A stretch of 64,000 nt of DNA from Chelativorans sp. Marseille-P2723. Lineage in GTDB: Bacteria; Pseudomonadota; Alphaproteobacteria; Rhizobiales; Rhizobiaceae. Shown here piece after piece: positions 1 through 10,560 of the stretch (position 1 is its first letter; each line of letters starts with the position of its first letter). The stretch covers positions 124,001 through 188,000 of the forward strand of contig NZ_CADDWI010000008.1 of the NCBI RefSeq assembly GCF_902809845.1, read 5' to 3'. The notes below the pieces were generated by a model. The model was not told the origin of the DNA. It saw only the letters and a list, made by a program, of their open reading frames with translations, and did not search any database. The position numbers and the translations under genes were made by a program.

Positions 1-1047
1 CCGCTCCGCACGCCCGAAAAGGTTGCGGTGGAGCCAGAACGCTTCTAGTCCCAGCCCGTCTACCGTCGAATAGGATCCGCCAATGCCGATGCGCCGCAAC
101 GGGCGCTCCTGAACGATGATGTCGATCGGCAGGGTGCCGTCGGGATTGATAGCCTCGGCCTCGCGGACTTGTGCGGAGCGGAATACACCGAGGCGGGAAA
201 GACGCTTGCGTGCCGCCTCCAGATCATCGGGGTCGTATTCTGCACCCGGCGTCAAGCCGGTCTGGCGGGCCACGAAGTCCGGGATCATCCGTTCCGTCCC
301 GCGTACTGCTACCGGACCAAAGACCGCGTGCTGTCCCGGTTCGACAACCAGCGTCGCGTCGATGGTGCTGGACCGATGGGCGGCCACCACCCGCCTTTCT
401 ATGATTTCGGCTTTTGCATAGCCTTGCTGACGCCATGCCGCCTCCGCATATTCGCCCGCGGCGATGATGACGCTGCTTCTTGCAGGCTCACCTACGCGGA
501 AGCCTTCCTCAGCAGGATCGTTAACAGCGTCGTTCCGATGAGTGGCAGGCGGCGCGGCATTGACGATCTCAGCCCGCGAGAAGTGGAAGGGAGGTCCGGG
601 ATCGACAACTACCTGCACTGTGGCAGGGTTGGGCAGTTCCGCGTCCGGCTGCAGGTCCGACACTTGTCTTCCGTCCACCAGAATAGAAATCGTGCCCCCA
701 TACCGCGCCTCGACATAGAGAGCATCGAGCAGACGGCGATAGTCGCCCCGTGCCATGACGATCAGTCCAGAAGACCCGGAAGCCGGCTTGTCGCGTTCGC
801 CCCAAAGCCGGGATGCGTTTCTCAGCCGCCTTTCAATGTCTTCGTGATCCCCCAGAACGACAAAATCCAGCTCATACTGCTGCGGCGTTCCGATCACCTC
901 TTCCTGGGGGCGTTCCCGCTCGAACAGGCGGAGGCCGAAAATCTCCAGGGCGCTGGCTGGAGGGGGCAAGAGCAACGGCCCGCAGGCGGCCACCGTAAGC
1001 AATGGCCGCAGCAGGTATCTCCCAGCCAGAACAAAGTGTTTATGCAA
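1..1047 (-). CDS. tamA: TamA-like outer membrane autotransporter assembly protein, N-terminal part (runs off left edge)
   Basis: The minus strand stays open from a TTG at 1047 to the window edge, giving 349 codons without a stop. The product starts with a hydrophobic signal segment ending in PPASALEIFG. POTRA-type repeats follow, with runs such as VVDPGPPFHFSRAEIV, VVEPGQHAVFGPVAVRG and IIVQERPLRRIGIGGSYST. The last is the hallmark of the final POTRA entering the beta-barrel, so this is a TamA/Omp85-family protein whose barrel lies left of the window. TamA works with TamB in the outer membrane to insert and export beta-barrel proteins. The TTG start is chosen because GGGAGGGG lies just upstream. 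A GTG at 1059 is an alternative. tamA and glyA diverge from a shared 361-bp region. Confidence 0.85.
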   Translation of the reverse strand, partial: MHKHFVLAGRYLLRPLLTVAACGPLLLPPPASALEIFGLRLFERERPQEEVIGTPQQYELDFVVLGDHEDIERRLRNASRLWGERDKPASGSSGLIVMARGDYRRLLDALYVEARYGGTISILVDGRQVSDLQPDAELPNPATVQVVVDPGPPFHFSRAEIVNAAPPATHRNDAVNDPAEEGFRVGEPARSSVIIAAGEYAEAAWRQQGYAKAEIIERRVVAAHRSSTIDATLVVEPGQHAVFGPVAVRGTERMIPDFVARQTGLTPGAEYDPDDLEAARKRLSRLGVFRSAQVREAEAINPDGTLPIDIIVQERPLRRIGIGGSYSTVDGLGLEAFWLHRNLFGRAER

Positions 1048-1408
1048 TACCCCTCCCACCGCGCATGAGCCCGCAATGCCTCTCATTCTTCGGCGTCCGC
1101 CTAACCTGCGCCCTCTGTCGGACACGTTCTGACGAGTATCCTAGGTTCTACCGCAGGTTCAAGCGCAAGAGCGTGACTTTTAAGGAACCATAGTCCCGAA
1201 AAGTGAAGGTCTTCTGTTCGCGGTCCTCTTCACATTTTGGTGTTTTGGGCCGCGCACGACGGGCGGCCGGCGCGTCATCCTGTCTCGCCTTCGGGAGAGG
1301 TGGGAAAAAATCCAGGCGGGACATGGTGACATATCCGGAAAAGTGATAACTGGCGCTCGGGGCTCGGCGAGATGCGAGTCTGAACTACATGAAAAGGGTA
1401 ACATCGCC
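1048..1408. promoter_or_regulatory. Divergent intergenic region tamA/glyA
   Basis: This 361-bp stretch separates the divergent tamA and glyA genes and should hold both promoters. I see no convincing conserved protein in it and no recognisable riboswitch. The glyA ribosome binding site (AAGGG, about 1394–1398) lies at its right end. Confidence 0.5.
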
Positions 1409-2725
1409 ATGGCAGCAAACCCGTCCGCCGCAGCGGCCGATACCGAGGGCTTTTTCTCCCGGCCGCTCGAAGACGCCGATCCTGAGATCTTCTCCGTGAT
1501 CCGCAGCGAACTTGGTCGGCAGCGGGAGGAGATCCAGCTCATCGCCTCGGAGAACATTGTTTCGCGCGCCGTAATGGAAGCGCAGGGTACTGTGCTGACC
1601 AACAAATATGCCGAAGGTTACCCCGGCAAGCGCTATTATGGCGGCTGCGAGTTTGTGGACGTGGTGGAGGAACTGGCGATCGAGCGGGCGAAGAAGCTCT
1701 TCAACTGTGCCTTCGCCAATGTTCAGCCCAATTCAGGCAGCCAGATGAACCAAGCCGTTTTTCTTGCGCTGCTGCAGCCCGGCGACACCTTCATGGGGCT
1801 GGACCTGAATGCTGGCGGGCACTTGACCCACGGCTCGCCCGTCAACCTTTCCGGCAAATGGTTCAATGTCGTCTCCTATGGCGTACGGCGCGACGATCAC
1901 CTGCTCGACATGGACGAGATCGAGCGGCTGGCACATGAGACAAAGCCGAAACTGATCCTGGCCGGCGGCACGGCCTATTCCCGTATCTGGGACTGGAAGC
2001 GCTTCCGGGAGATCGCCGACAGCGTCGGTGCCTATCTGATGGTCGACATGGCGCATATTGCAGGGCTTGTGGCAGGCGGCGCCCATCCGTCGCCCCTGCC
2101 GCACGCGCATGTGGTGACCACAACCACGCACAAGTCTCTGCGTGGGCCGCGTGGCGGCATGATCCTCACCAATGACGAAGCAATCGCCAAGAAGATCAAT
2201 TCAGCCGTTTTCCCTGGCCTTCAGGGCGGGCCGCTGATGCATGTCATCGCTGCCAAGGCCGTCTCTTTTGGCGAGGCATTGCAGCCGGGGTTCAAGGACT
2301 ACGCGCACCAGGTGGTCGCAAATGCCCGCAGCCTTGCCGCGAGCCTGAAGGAGACCGGTCTCGATATCGTTTCCGGTGGCACGGACAACCATCTGATGTT
2401 GGTTGACCTGCGGCCCAAGAGCGTTACGGGCAAGCGGGCCGAAGCCGCGCTCGGCCGCGCCAACATCACCTGCAACAAAAACGGAATTCCCTTCGACCCG
2501 GAAAAGCCGTTCGTGACGTCGGGCATACGCCTGGGCACTCCTGCGGGCACGACCCGCGGCTTTGGCGAGGCCGAGTTCCGCAAGATCGGCGGGCTGATTG
2601 CCGAAGTACTGGACGGGCTGAAGGTAGCCAATTCCGATGAGGCCAATCTGGCCGTAGAGGAAAAGGTAAAGACGGAAGTGCTGTCCCTTACGGAACGCTT
2701 CCCGCTCTATCCGTATCTGGGCTAA
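1409..2725 (+). CDS. glyA: Serine hydroxymethyltransferase
   Basis: This 438-residue cytosolic PLP enzyme interconverts serine and glycine while loading tetrahydrofolate with a one-carbon unit. The PLP lysine is visible in [14 protein letters not shown] (about K242). The N-terminal [11 protein letters not shown] and [14 protein letters not shown] segments are also typical. The ATG at 1409 ([14 protein letters not shown]) is preferred to in-frame codons upstream because it has an AAGGG site and matches the family's usual N-terminus. nrdR follows after 42 bp, the usual arrangement in this bacterial order. Confidence 0.97.
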   Translation: MAANPSAAAADTEGFFSRPLEDADPEIFSVIRSELGRQREEIQLIASENIVSRAVMEAQGTVLTNKYAEGYPGKRYYGGCEFVDVVEELAIERAKKLFNCAFANVQPNSGSQMNQAVFLALLQPGDTFMGLDLNAGGHLTHGSPVNLSGKWFNVVSYGVRRDDHLLDMDEIERLAHETKPKLILAGGTAYSRIWDWKRFREIADSVGAYLMVDMAHIAGLVAGGAHPSPLPHAHVVTTTTHKSLRGPRGGMILTNDEAIAKKINSAVFPGLQGGPLMHVIAAKAVSFGEALQPGFKDYAHQVVANARSLAASLKETGLDIVSGGTDNHLMLVDLRPKSVTGKRAEAALGRANITCNKNGIPFDPEKPFVTSGIRLGTPAGTTRGFGEAEFRKIGGLIAEVLDGLKVANSDEANLAVEEKVKTEVLSLTERFPLYPYLG

Positions 2726-2767
2726 GCTTGCAGACGCAATTCCTGCTCAGCCGGAACCAGGTGTGAG

Positions 2768-3229
2768 ATGCGCTGTCCCTATTGCCAGTCCGAAGATACC
2801 CAGGTGAAGGACTCACGTCCTGCTGAGGATGGTGCGGCGATACGCCGGCGCCGCGCCTGCCCTGATTGTGGCGGGCGCTTCACGACATTCGAACGCGTGC
2901 AGCTACGCGATCTGATCGTGGTCAAGAAGTCCGGCCGCAAGGTGCCGTTCGACCGCGACAAGATGCACCGTTCGCTCGATATTGCCCTGCGGAAACGCAA
3001 TGTGGATCCCGAACGCGTGGAACGGGCGGTTACCGGCATTGTGCGTCAACTTGAAAGCACGGGCGAGACAGAGGTGGCAAGCGATGACATCGGGCATCTT
3101 GTCATGGAGGCGCTAAAACTGCTCGATGACGTCGCCTATGTCCGCTATGCCTCCGTCTATCGCAATTTCCGCGAGGCAAAGGACTTCCAGAATGTCCTCG
3201 GTGAGCTCGGCGATCCGGAAGAAGAGTAG
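2768..3229 (+). CDS. nrdR: Transcriptional repressor NrdR
   Basis: The 153-residue protein has an N-terminal zinc ribbon (CPYC near residue 3 and CPDCGG near residue 31) followed by an ATP-cone domain from about residue 49 ([15 protein letters not shown]). NrdR senses ATP/dATP and represses ribonucleotide reductase operons through NrdR boxes. The length is exactly that of the family. It lies between glyA and the riboflavin genes, as in many alphaproteobacteria. Confidence 0.97.
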   Translation: MRCPYCQSEDTQVKDSRPAEDGAAIRRRRACPDCGGRFTTFERVQLRDLIVVKKSGRKVPFDRDKMHRSLDIALRKRNVDPERVERAVTGIVRQLESTGETEVASDDIGHLVMEALKLLDDVAYVRYASVYRNFREAKDFQNVLGELGDPEEE

Positions 3230-3357
3230 GAATGCAAGGGCGAACTCCTGAAAAAGCATGTTTTCTTCTCTCGGAGTAGTGGACGTCCGGCAGGTAAAGA
3301 GGAAGGATCACGGTTTCGACCGTTCCTTTCTCGCCGCCACCTTGCGGGGAGTTTGTG

Positions 3358-4473
3358 ATGCAGAGCGGCTTTGCATCTGAGATCGACCGGCGCTTCATGG
3401 CAGCCGCCATTCGCTACTCGCGCTGGCATCTGGGCCTGACCGGCACAAATCCCTCCGTGGCGACATTGATCGTACGGGACGATGGCGCGGGGCCGCGCAT
3501 CGTGGGGCGCGGAGTGACGGCGCTGGGCGGGCGGCCCCATGCCGAGCGGGAGGCGCTGGAGGAAGCCGGCGAGGCTGCTCGGGGTGCGGTGGCCTATGTG
3601 ACTCTAGAACCCTGCGCTCATCACGGGCGTACGCCCCCTTGTGCGACCGCGCTGATCACTGCGGGCATCACCCGCGTCGTTGGTGCTGCTAGCGATCCGG
3701 ATCCGCGCGTCAGCGGCAAAGGCTATGCCATGCTGCGCCAAGCCGGTATCGAGGTGGTGGAAGGCGTGCTGGCCGATCAGGCTGCCGACTTGATGAGCGG
3801 CTATTTGACTCGCTCTACGAAGATGAGGCCGGAAGTCATTTTGAAACTTGCGATTTCGGCCGATGGAATGATCGGCATCAAAGGTCAGGGACAAATCTGG
3901 ATAACCGGAGAGGTCGCCCGTCGGCAGGTGCATCTCATGCGGGCGGAAGCTGATGCCATCCTGGTGGGGATTAATACCGCTCTTGCCGATGATCCCTTGC
4001 TTACCTGCCGCCTGCCGGGGCTTGAGGTGCGCTCTCCAACGCGCATCGTACTTGATCGGCATATGCGACTGCCACCATCTTCGGCACTCGTTCGCAGCGC
4101 ACGGCAAGTGCCGCTTCTGGTGACGGCGGCCCAAGATGCACACGACGAACGGCGCGCCTTGCTGACGGAAGCCGGCGTCCGCTTCCTTGCCGTGGAATCA
4201 CTTGACGCCCATATTGCCCTTCCGGAGCTGCTGGAAGACATTGGCGCGCGCGGTTTCATGACCCTGCTGGTCGAAGGCGGCGCAATCACCGCGCGGCAAT
4301 TTTTAGCGGAAGGCCTGGTCGACAGGCTTTGCCTTTTCATCGGTTCGACGGAGATCGGCGGGCAGGGCATTGCAGCGCCCATCGATCCCGGCCAAATGTC
4401 ATCTGGTTTTAGTAAGCTGCGCGAGGAGCGCTTCGGTGAAGACCATTATATCGAATATGTGAGGTCAGGTTGA
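3358..4473 (+). CDS. ribD: Bifunctional riboflavin biosynthesis deaminase/reductase RibD
   Basis: The 371-residue protein carries out the second and third steps of riboflavin synthesis: deamination of the diaminopyrimidine and reduction of its ribosyl group. The N-terminal deaminase has the zinc site HAE (H61, E63) with cysteines in EPCAHHGRTPPC (C86 and C95). The C-terminal reductase domain starts near residue 155 (VILKLAISADGM). The ATG at 3358 has a GGGGAG site just upstream; the GTG three bases earlier is less likely. No FMN riboswitch is visible upstream. The stop overlaps the ribE start (TGATG), so the two genes are translationally coupled. Confidence 0.96.
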   Translation: MQSGFASEIDRRFMAAAIRYSRWHLGLTGTNPSVATLIVRDDGAGPRIVGRGVTALGGRPHAEREALEEAGEAARGAVAYVTLEPCAHHGRTPPCATALITAGITRVVGAASDPDPRVSGKGYAMLRQAGIEVVEGVLADQAADLMSGYLTRSTKMRPEVILKLAISADGMIGIKGQGQIWITGEVARRQVHLMRAEADAILVGINTALADDPLLTCRLPGLEVRSPTRIVLDRHMRLPPSSALVRSARQVPLLVTAAQDAHDERRALLTEAGVRFLAVESLDAHIALPELLEDIGARGFMTLLVEGGAITARQFLAEGLVDRLCLFIGSTEIGGQGIAAPIDPGQMSSGFSKLREERFGEDHYIEYVRSG

Positions 4474-5087
4474 TGTTCACGGGACTGGTCACCGACATAG
4501 GAACAGTTCGCGCCATCCAGCCTCTGGAAAAAGGACTGCGGCTGCGGATCGGGACGAGATACGATCCCGAGACGATCCCCATCGGCGCATCCATCGCTTG
4601 CGCCGGGGTCTGCCTTACGGTTGTCGCCCTTCCCGAGGTGGGCAGCAACGAACGGTGGTTCGAAGTGGAGGCCTGGGACGAAGCTTTGCAGCTCACTACG
4701 ATCGGCAACTGGCGTGAAGGCACGCATGTCAACCTTGAGCGCGCCCTCAGGATCGGCGATGAACTTGGCGGCCATATCGTTTCCGGCCATGTGGACGGCA
4801 CAGCGCGGATCCTCAAACGGAAGGAGGAGGGCGACGCGGTGCGGTTCCTGCTGGAAGCGCCGCCCCAATTTTCGAAGTTCATCGCGCCGAAAGGATCGGT
4901 GGCTCTGGATGGCACCTCATTGACGGTGAACAGCGTCGAGAGACACTGCTTTGACGTGCTGCTTATCCAACATTCACTCTCAGTTACGACCTGGGGAGAG
5001 CGTCGAGTAGGCGACCTGGTCAATCTTGAGGTCGATACTATCGCCCGCTACGCTGCAAGGCTTGCGGAGGCAGGTAAAGAAGCCTAA
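4473..5087 (+). CDS. ribE: Riboflavin synthase, alpha subunit
   Basis: This 204-residue protein dismutates two molecules of 6,7-dimethyl-8-ribityllumazine to riboflavin. It shows the duplicated lumazine-binding barrel. The first repeat opens MFTGLVTDIG, with GVCLTV and the trimer signature GGHIVSGHVDG near residue 97. The second repeat contains DGTSLTVN. Its start overlaps the ribD stop. ribH follows after a 238-bp gap that contains a small hairpin. Confidence 0.96.
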   Translation: MFTGLVTDIGTVRAIQPLEKGLRLRIGTRYDPETIPIGASIACAGVCLTVVALPEVGSNERWFEVEAWDEALQLTTIGNWREGTHVNLERALRIGDELGGHIVSGHVDGTARILKRKEEGDAVRFLLEAPPQFSKFIAPKGSVALDGTSLTVNSVERHCFDVLLIQHSLSVTTWGERRVGDLVNLEVDTIARYAARLAEAGKEA

Positions 5088-5124
5088 TAGCAACCGCCCC
5101 ACAAGATCGCTTCCCGTGCGGATT

Positions 5125-5146
5125 GGGACCGTTTAAATGTGGTCCC
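5125..5146 (+). other. Hairpin between ribE and ribH
   Basis: GGGACC (5125–5130) and GGTCCC (5141–5146) form a 6-bp perfect inverted repeat around a 10-nt AT-rich loop. There is no T-run after it, so it is a weak terminator or processing-site candidate at best. The rest of the 238-bp gap shows no gene and no FMN aptamer. Confidence 0.35.
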
Positions 5147-5325
5147 GGCTCGCAGGGATGATGAAGCGGGGCATTTTCCGACGCTTGCCGGTATGGAGAA
5201 TGTGGCGAAATCTCCCGGGCTGTGTTGCCCGACCAACCCGAAGCCGCGACGTCGCCAGCGGTGAGATATTAAATCGTGCAGTGCAATGGTAATTTTGCGC
5301 ACATAGCTGCCGACAAGGAACAGTG

Positions 5326-5793
5326 ATGACAGCCAAAAGCCGCCACCTCCTCATTGTTGAAGCTCGTTTCTATGACGATCTTGCTGACGGGTTGCTTGCC
5401 TCGGCCAAGACGGTTCTGGATGATGCAGGCGCGACCTACGACGTCGTGACCGTCCCCGGCGCACTGGAAATTCCGGCTGCAATCGCCTTGGCCCATCGCG
5501 CGGCAGCGAATGGCGGCCGCCGGTATGACGGTTTCATCGCGCTCGGCTGCGTGATTCGCGGCGAGACCTACCACTTCGAGATCGTCTCGAACGAATCTGC
5601 GCGCGGTCTGACGGATCTTTCGATCCAGCACGGACTTTGCCTCGGCAACGGCATCCTGACGGTGGAAAATGGAGAACAGGCATGGGCGCGCGTGAAGGGA
5701 CGCGAGGGTACCAGCGAAAGTCTCGGCAAGGGGGCGGCGGCCGCGCAGGCGGCACTAAGCATGATCGAACTTAAGGAAAGGCTGGGAGCCTGA
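5326..5793 (+). CDS. ribH: 6,7-dimethyl-8-ribityllumazine synthase
   Basis: The 155-residue enzyme condenses the RibD product with dihydroxybutanone phosphate to make lumazine for RibE. Family motifs include [14 protein letters not shown] near residue 40, [16 protein letters not shown] near residue 70 with the catalytic histidine, and the NGILTVEN segment. The ATG at 5326 has an AAGGAA site. The GTG three bases upstream is less likely. nusB starts four bases after the stop. Confidence 0.96.
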   Translation: MTAKSRHLLIVEARFYDDLADGLLASAKTVLDDAGATYDVVTVPGALEIPAAIALAHRAAANGGRRYDGFIALGCVIRGETYHFEIVSNESARGLTDLSIQHGLCLGNGILTVENGEQAWARVKGREGTSESLGKGAAAAQAALSMIELKERLGA

Positions 5794-5796
5794 ACA

Positions 5797-6306
5797 TTGT
5801 CCGACCCCGCAATAAAAAAGGGCCGATCTGGGAATAGCCGGCCTGCAAACAAGCGTGGCGCAGCAAGGCTCGCCGCGGTGCAGGCGCTTTATCAAATGGA
5901 TGTGGGAGGAACCGGCCTTCTTGAAACGACGGCTGAATATGAAGCCTTCCGCCTAGGCAAGGAAATTGACGGCGCGGTCTACCGCGAAGCGGATCCGCAG
6001 TGGTTCCGTGCAATCCTTGCTGGCGTGGTGGAGGACCAGAAGATCATTGATCCGGTGATCCGCCAGGCGCTAACGGCGGACTGGCCGCTTTCACGGCTGG
6101 ATTCAACGCTGCGGGCGATCTTGCGGGCCGGGGTCTATGAGCTTTGGCGGCGCAGCGACGTTCCAGTGCCCGTCATTGTCTCTGAGTATGTAGATATCGC
6201 CAGAGCCTTCTACGGCGACGAGGAAGAGCGTAAGCTCGTCCATGCGGTGCTGGATAGAGTCGCGCAGCGGATGCGCAGGGAGGGCAGGGGAGTGGACCCG
6301 GGGTGA
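5797..6306 (+). CDS. nusB: Transcription antitermination factor NusB
   Basis: The 169-residue all-helical RNA-binding protein joins NusE (S10) on boxA RNA to support rRNA antitermination. The core [16 protein letters not shown] and the C-terminal [17 protein letters not shown] are typical. The start is a TTG at 5797 with GGGAG about eight bases upstream. No ATG fits the family's N-terminus. ribH–nusB linkage is common in bacteria. Its stop overlaps the GTG start of the next gene. Confidence 0.95.
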   Translation: MSDPAIKKGRSGNSRPANKRGAARLAAVQALYQMDVGGTGLLETTAEYEAFRLGKEIDGAVYREADPQWFRAILAGVVEDQKIIDPVIRQALTADWPLSRLDSTLRAILRAGVYELWRRSDVPVPVIVSEYVDIARAFYGDEEERKLVHAVLDRVAQRMRREGRGVDPG

Positions 6307-7523
6307 GGGATGTGGTGGCGTATCGTGAGGCGAAGCGGACCGCTCTGATCCTGGCCGGAGCTCAGGCTGTTATGGGAGGCGCCGCCCCGATCGCCATTTC
6401 CATGGGAGGGCTTGCCGGTTACTATCTGCTTGATGCTGACAAATCTCTCGCAACGGCGCCCGTGACCGGCTTCAATATCGGCGTGGCGCTTGGTGCCCTA
6501 CCAGCCGCGATGCTGATGCGTTTCGTCGGCCGGCGCAATGGCCTGATTTCCGGCACTGCGGTCACCGCGCTCGGCGGGGCCATCGCAGCTTTCGCGCTCT
6601 TCCAGATCAATTTCTGGATGCTTGTTGCCGGGCTACTGCTGGTCGGTGCCGGTAACGCGTTCCAGCAGCAATATCGCTTCGCGGCGGCTGACAATGCGCC
6701 TGCGGATTTCAAGCCGCGCGCCATTTCCTGGGTACTTTGTGGCGGGGTGGTCGCAGCAATCCTCGGCCCGCAGTTAGCTATTCACACGCGCGAGCTGTTC
6801 GAGCCCGTCATGTTCGCCGGAGCGTTTTTTTCCATTGTAGGTCTTGCTGTCGTCGGTGCGATGATTCTCTCCTTCCTGCGGCTGAGGAACGATGGCGCAA
6901 ATGCCACGCTTGGCATGGAGGCGGAAGAACCTGCGCGGGCTCTTCCCGAGATTCTTGGGCAGCCACGCTTCCTAGTTGCTCTGCTTTGCGGCGTAAGCAG
7001 CTTCGCGCTCATGAGCTTCGTCATGACGGGAGCCCCGTTGGCAATGATCGGCTGCGGCTTTTCTGCTGACGAGGCCACGCTCGGCATTTCCTGGCATGTG
7101 CTTGCCATGTTCGCTCCGAGTTTTGTGACGGGCAATCTGATCGCCCGCTTTGGCAAGGAGCGGATCGTGTCTCTCGGCCTATTGCTTCTCAGCGGCTGCG
7201 GACTGGTGGCCTTGTCAGGCACTGCACTGTGGCAATTCTGGCTGGCGCTCATTTTGCTTGGCGTCGGCTGGAATTTCGGCTTCATCGGCGCGACTGCCAT
7301 GGTGGCCGATTGTTATCGCCCATCCGAGCGGAACAAGGTGCAGGGCGTCCACGACTTCCTTCTTTTCTCGATTGTGGGCTTTGCTTCACTCATGTCGGGG
7401 CGCATCTATACCGCCTTCGGGTGGGAGATGCTGAACTGGATTATCTTTCCGGTTGCCGGCGTTTGCTTCCTGATCCTGGGGATGTTCGCCTTGCGCCGAC
7501 GCCTGCGTTCAGAACTTGCCTGA
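6303..7523 (+). CDS. MFS transporter (YnfM/NreB-like)
   Basis: This 406-residue protein has about twelve hydrophobic segments and a major facilitator layout, with a loop RFVGRRNG after the second helix in place of the usual signature A motif and a cytoplasmic loop near residue 205 that splits it into two halves. The GTG start at 6303 overlaps the nusB stop, so it is expressed with nusB. Its substrate cannot be read from the sequence. A MFS gene in this position between nusB and hppA recurs in related genomes as far as I recall. Confidence 0.85.
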   Translation: MRDVVAYREAKRTALILAGAQAVMGGAAPIAISMGGLAGYYLLDADKSLATAPVTGFNIGVALGALPAAMLMRFVGRRNGLISGTAVTALGGAIAAFALFQINFWMLVAGLLLVGAGNAFQQQYRFAAADNAPADFKPRAISWVLCGGVVAAILGPQLAIHTRELFEPVMFAGAFFSIVGLAVVGAMILSFLRLRNDGANATLGMEAEEPARALPEILGQPRFLVALLCGVSSFALMSFVMTGAPLAMIGCGFSADEATLGISWHVLAMFAPSFVTGNLIARFGKERIVSLGLLLLSGCGLVALSGTALWQFWLALILLGVGWNFGFIGATAMVADCYRPSERNKVQGVHDFLLFSIVGFASLMSGRIYTAFGWEMLNWIIFPVAGVCFLILGMFALRRRLRSELA

Positions 7524-7626
7524 CCAATCACCAAAAGAATAAAGTATAACAAGACCTTGACCTTCCGTGATGTCTTTCGCATAAGCGCTCGGTGAGGTCG
7601 CGGCCGAGTCGGCTGCCACCTTTTTC

Positions 7627-7650
7627 TAGGCCCGGGAGGGGTTCGCGGGC
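7627..7650 (+). other. Leader hairpin upstream of hppA
   Basis: GGCCCG and CGGGCC flank an 11-nt loop in the 150-bp gap before hppA. It could end transcription from the MFS gene or fold in the hppA leader. There is no T-run after it. Confidence 0.35.
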
Positions 7651-7673
7651 CAAAATCAAGGGATATATCGGCA

Positions 7674-9806
7674 ATGACCATGCTTTATGTAGTCATCGCC
7701 TGCGGCTTGCTTTCTGTCCTTTACGCCATCTGGGCTACACAATCGGTTCTTGCAGCCGATCAGGGCAGCGCGCGCATGCAGGAAATCGCCGGCGCCATTC
7801 GGGAGGGCGCGCAGGCTTATCTCACACGGCAGTACACGACGATCGCCATCGTAGGAGTGATCGTGTTCGTGATCGCGTGGTGGCTGCTCACTGCGGCAGC
7901 GGCCTTCGGCTTCCTGATCGGTGCGGTGCTTTCCGGCGCTGCAGGTTTCATAGGCATGCACGTTTCTGTCCGCGCTAATGTGCGCACGGCGCAGGCAGCC
8001 TCCAATAGCCTTGCCGCCGGGCTCGACATAGCGTTCAAATCAGGCGCTATCACTGGGCTGTTGGTCGCGGGGCTCGCGCTACTCGGCGTCTCCGTCTATT
8101 TCTGGGTGCTGACAAGCGTGGTAGGGCTGGAGCCGACCGACCGCACGGTCATTGATGCGCTTGTGGCCCTTGGCTTTGGCGCTTCCCTCATTTCGATCTT
8201 TGCCCGTCTCGGCGGCGGCATCTTTACCAAGGGAGCGGATGTCGGCGGCGACCTTGTAGGCAAGGTGGAAGCAGGCATCCCCGAAGACGATCCGCGCAAT
8301 CCGGCCACGATCGCCGACAATGTCGGCGACAATGTCGGCGACTGCGCAGGCATGGCCGCCGACCTGTTCGAGACCTATGTGGTGACCGTCGTTGCTACGA
8401 TGGTGCTCGCCTCGATCTTCTTTACCGGAGCCGAAGCCGTAACGCTGATGCTCTTCCCCCTGCTGATCGGCGGGGTCTGCGTTGTCACCTCCATTATTGG
8501 TACATTCTTCGTCAAGCTTGGTGCGAACAACTCCATCATGGGCGCGCTCTACAAGGGCTTCTGGGCAACGGCGATACTGTCGGTGATTGCGCTGGCGATT
8601 GTCGTCTGGGGTTGGCTAGGCGGGTCTACAGAGTTCAGGGTCAACGAGACAACCTCGTTCCTCGGCAGGGACCTGTTCTATTGCGGTATCGTCGGCCTTG
8701 TGGTGACGGGCTTCATTATCTGGATCACTGAATATTACACGGGTGTTGGTTTCCGCCCGGTGCGTTCCATCGCGCAAGCATCGGTAACGGGCCATGGCAC
8801 CAACGTGATACAGGGCCTGGCTGTTTCGCTGGAAGCGACAGCTCTGCCCGCTATCGTGATTATCGCCGGCATCCTCCTGAGCTACAATCTCGCAGGCCTG
8901 TTTGGCATCGCAATTGCAGTCACGACGATGCTGGCGCTGGCGGGAATGGTGGTAGCGCTCGATGCATTCGGCCCCGTCACTGACAATGCAGGCGGAATTG
9001 CCGAAATGGCTGACCTGCCGGGCGAGGTGCGCCAAACGACGGACGCACTCGATGCGGTAGGTAACACGACCAAGGCCGTTACCAAGGGCTATGCGATCGG
9101 CTCCGCTGGTCTCGGCGCGCTGGTTCTGTTTGCCGCCTATACGGAGGATCTGAAGTTTTTCGCCGCTAATGCCGAGGCAGGGTCCTTCTTCGAAGGAGTG
9201 ATGGTCGACTTCTCCCTCTCCAACCCGTATGTGGTGGTGGGGCTCCTGTTTGGCGGACTGCTGCCTTATCTTTTCGGTGGCCTGTCCATGACGGCGGTTG
9301 GCCGCGCGGGCGGCGCCATTGTCGAGGAGGTGCGCCGGCAGTTCCGTGAGAAGCCGGGCATCATGGATGGTAAGGAAAAGCCCGATTACGGGCGGGCCGT
9401 CGATATCCTGACGCGCGCGGCCATTCGCGAGATGATCGCTCCTTCACTTCTTCCAGTGCTATCGCCAATCGCGGTGTTCGGCGTGATCTATCTCATCAGC
9501 GGCAAGAACGAGGCATTTGCCGCGCTTGGTGCCATGCTGCTTGGTGTCATCGTCACGGGTCTCTTCGTCGCCATCTCCATGACGGCGGGCGGTGGCGCTT
9601 GGGATAATGCGAAGAAATCCTTCGAGGACGGCTTTACCGACAAGGACGGCATGAAGCACGTAAAGGGTTCCGAGGCGCACAAGGCGTCGGTCACCGGCGA
9701 CACGGTGGGTGATCCCTACAAGGACACTGCCGGGCCGGCAGTGAACCCCATGATCAAGATCACCAACATCATGGCGCTCCTGCTTCTTGCAGTCCTTGCA
9801 AGCTGA
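7674..9806 (+). CDS. hppA: Membrane-bound proton-pumping inorganic pyrophosphatase
   Basis: The 710-residue inner membrane protein couples pyrophosphate hydrolysis to proton export. It has about 16 transmembrane segments and the catalytic motif [20 protein letters not shown] near residue 190, plus [17 protein letters not shown]. The segment [16 protein letters not shown] carries the lysine and threonine that mark the K+-insensitive subclass; K+-dependent enzymes have alanine and glycine there. The late [14 protein letters not shown] motif is also present. A strong terminator follows. Confidence 0.97.
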   Translation: MTMLYVVIACGLLSVLYAIWATQSVLAADQGSARMQEIAGAIREGAQAYLTRQYTTIAIVGVIVFVIAWWLLTAAAAFGFLIGAVLSGAAGFIGMHVSVRANVRTAQAASNSLAAGLDIAFKSGAITGLLVAGLALLGVSVYFWVLTSVVGLEPTDRTVIDALVALGFGASLISIFARLGGGIFTKGADVGGDLVGKVEAGIPEDDPRNPATIADNVGDNVGDCAGMAADLFETYVVTVVATMVLASIFFTGAEAVTLMLFPLLIGGVCVVTSIIGTFFVKLGANNSIMGALYKGFWATAILSVIALAIVVWGWLGGSTEFRVNETTSFLGRDLFYCGIVGLVVTGFIIWITEYYTGVGFRPVRSIAQASVTGHGTNVIQGLAVSLEATALPAIVIIAGILLSYNLAGLFGIAIAVTTMLALAGMVVALDAFGPVTDNAGGIAEMADLPGEVRQTTDALDAVGNTTKAVTKGYAIGSAGLGALVLFAAYTEDLKFFAANAEAGSFFEGVMVDFSLSNPYVVVGLLFGGLLPYLFGGLSMTAVGRAGGAIVEEVRRQFREKPGIMDGKEKPDYGRAVDILTRAAIREMIAPSLLPVLSPIAVFGVIYLISGKNEAFAALGAMLLGVIVTGLFVAISMTAGGGAWDNAKKSFEDGFTDKDGMKHVKGSEAHKASVTGDTVGDPYKDTAGPAVNPMIKITNIMALLLLAVLAS

Positions 9807-9830
9807 CAGGGAAGGGAGCCGAAGAAGGAA

Positions 9831-9859
9831 AGGCCCGCGGTCGCCCGCGGGCCTTTTTC
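9831..9859 (+). terminator. Intrinsic terminator after hppA
   Basis: A 10-bp perfect stem (AGGCCCGCGG at 9831–9840 with CCGCGGGCCT at 9845–9854) and a 4-nt loop run straight into a TTTTT tract. It lies between the convergent hppA and bamE-like genes and can serve the plus strand. Confidence 0.9.
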
Positions 9860-9897
9860 GTTCGTTCTCTTAAGCAGCGGATTTCCGCCGGCGGCGC

Positions 9898-10410
9898 CTA
9901 CATTCCGGCGCCGAGGGGATTGAGTGGAGGCGCACCCGTGGCCACGCCCGCAATCATCTGCGCAAGGAAATTCAGATCCTTGCCGCTGGTCGGTGTGGTG
10001 CGGGAGATGAAATCGAAAAGCTTACCGTCCTGCATCCCGTAATGGGCAATCTGGGTGACGCGCCCGTCCGAGCCGAAATAGACCGCGAGCACCTGCTGAT
10101 CGACCAGCTTGGGCCGCATGAAGGCGACGTTGCGCACCCGCTTCTGCGAAATATAATAGAAAACCTCGTTATCGAAGGTCGCAGTCGTCGATGGCGATCC
10201 CAGCGCAAGCAGTACCTGCTCGCGGCTGGAGCCAACCGGAACAAGCTCCAGAGCCTGCTCGTCGATGACATATCCCTGGGTGATGGTCTCCCGCGCGTCG
10301 AGCGTCGAGCCTACGCTGCCGCATCCCGATACCCCGGCACCGCCCAACGCAACGGCCAGTGCCGATGCGCAGGCATGCTTCATCTTGAATTTCCGCACCT
10401 GCAACGACAT
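9898..10410 (-). CDS. BamE/SmpA-like outer membrane lipoprotein
   Basis: The 170-residue product has a short signal peptide ending in a lipobox (VSGC, lipidated cysteine near residue 29) and a BamE-type domain: ETITQGYVID, then VGSSREQVLLALGSPSTTATF, then FYYISQ. BamE is an accessory part of the beta-barrel assembly machine. The start is uncertain. The ATG at 10410 directly abuts AAGGAG, so the TTG at 10404 (six bases after AAGGAG) or a later ATG may be used. It is convergent with hppA and divergent from the chaperone gene. Confidence 0.85.
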   Translation of the reverse strand: MSLQVRKFKMKHACASALAVALGGAGVSGCGSVGSTLDARETITQGYVIDEQALELVPVGSSREQVLLALGSPSTTATFDNEVFYYISQKRVRNVAFMRPKLVDQQVLAVYFGSDGRVTQIAHYGMQDGKLFDFISRTTPTSGKDLNFLAQMIAGVATGAPPLNPLGAGM

Positions 10411-10560
10411 CTCCTTGTCATCTGCGCTTCCGGCCATTCCGGAGGCGCGCTCTTGCACGGTCCGGCAAAAGCGGTAAACCAGCTTTCGCGTCGATGCAAC
10501 CGGACCTTGCCCGCAAGACGCGATTGCGGGTAGCAACCCACATGAAGGAGAGCGCATATC

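Noticed and set aside
169-1068. A 299-codon plus-strand frame
   Set aside because: It is antisense to tamA, whose minus-strand frame shows clear POTRA motifs; the plus-strand translation looks like shadow sequence.
3230-5325. FMN riboswitch near the rib genes
   Set aside because: Neither the ribD upstream gap nor the ribE–ribH gap contains the conserved RFN segments.
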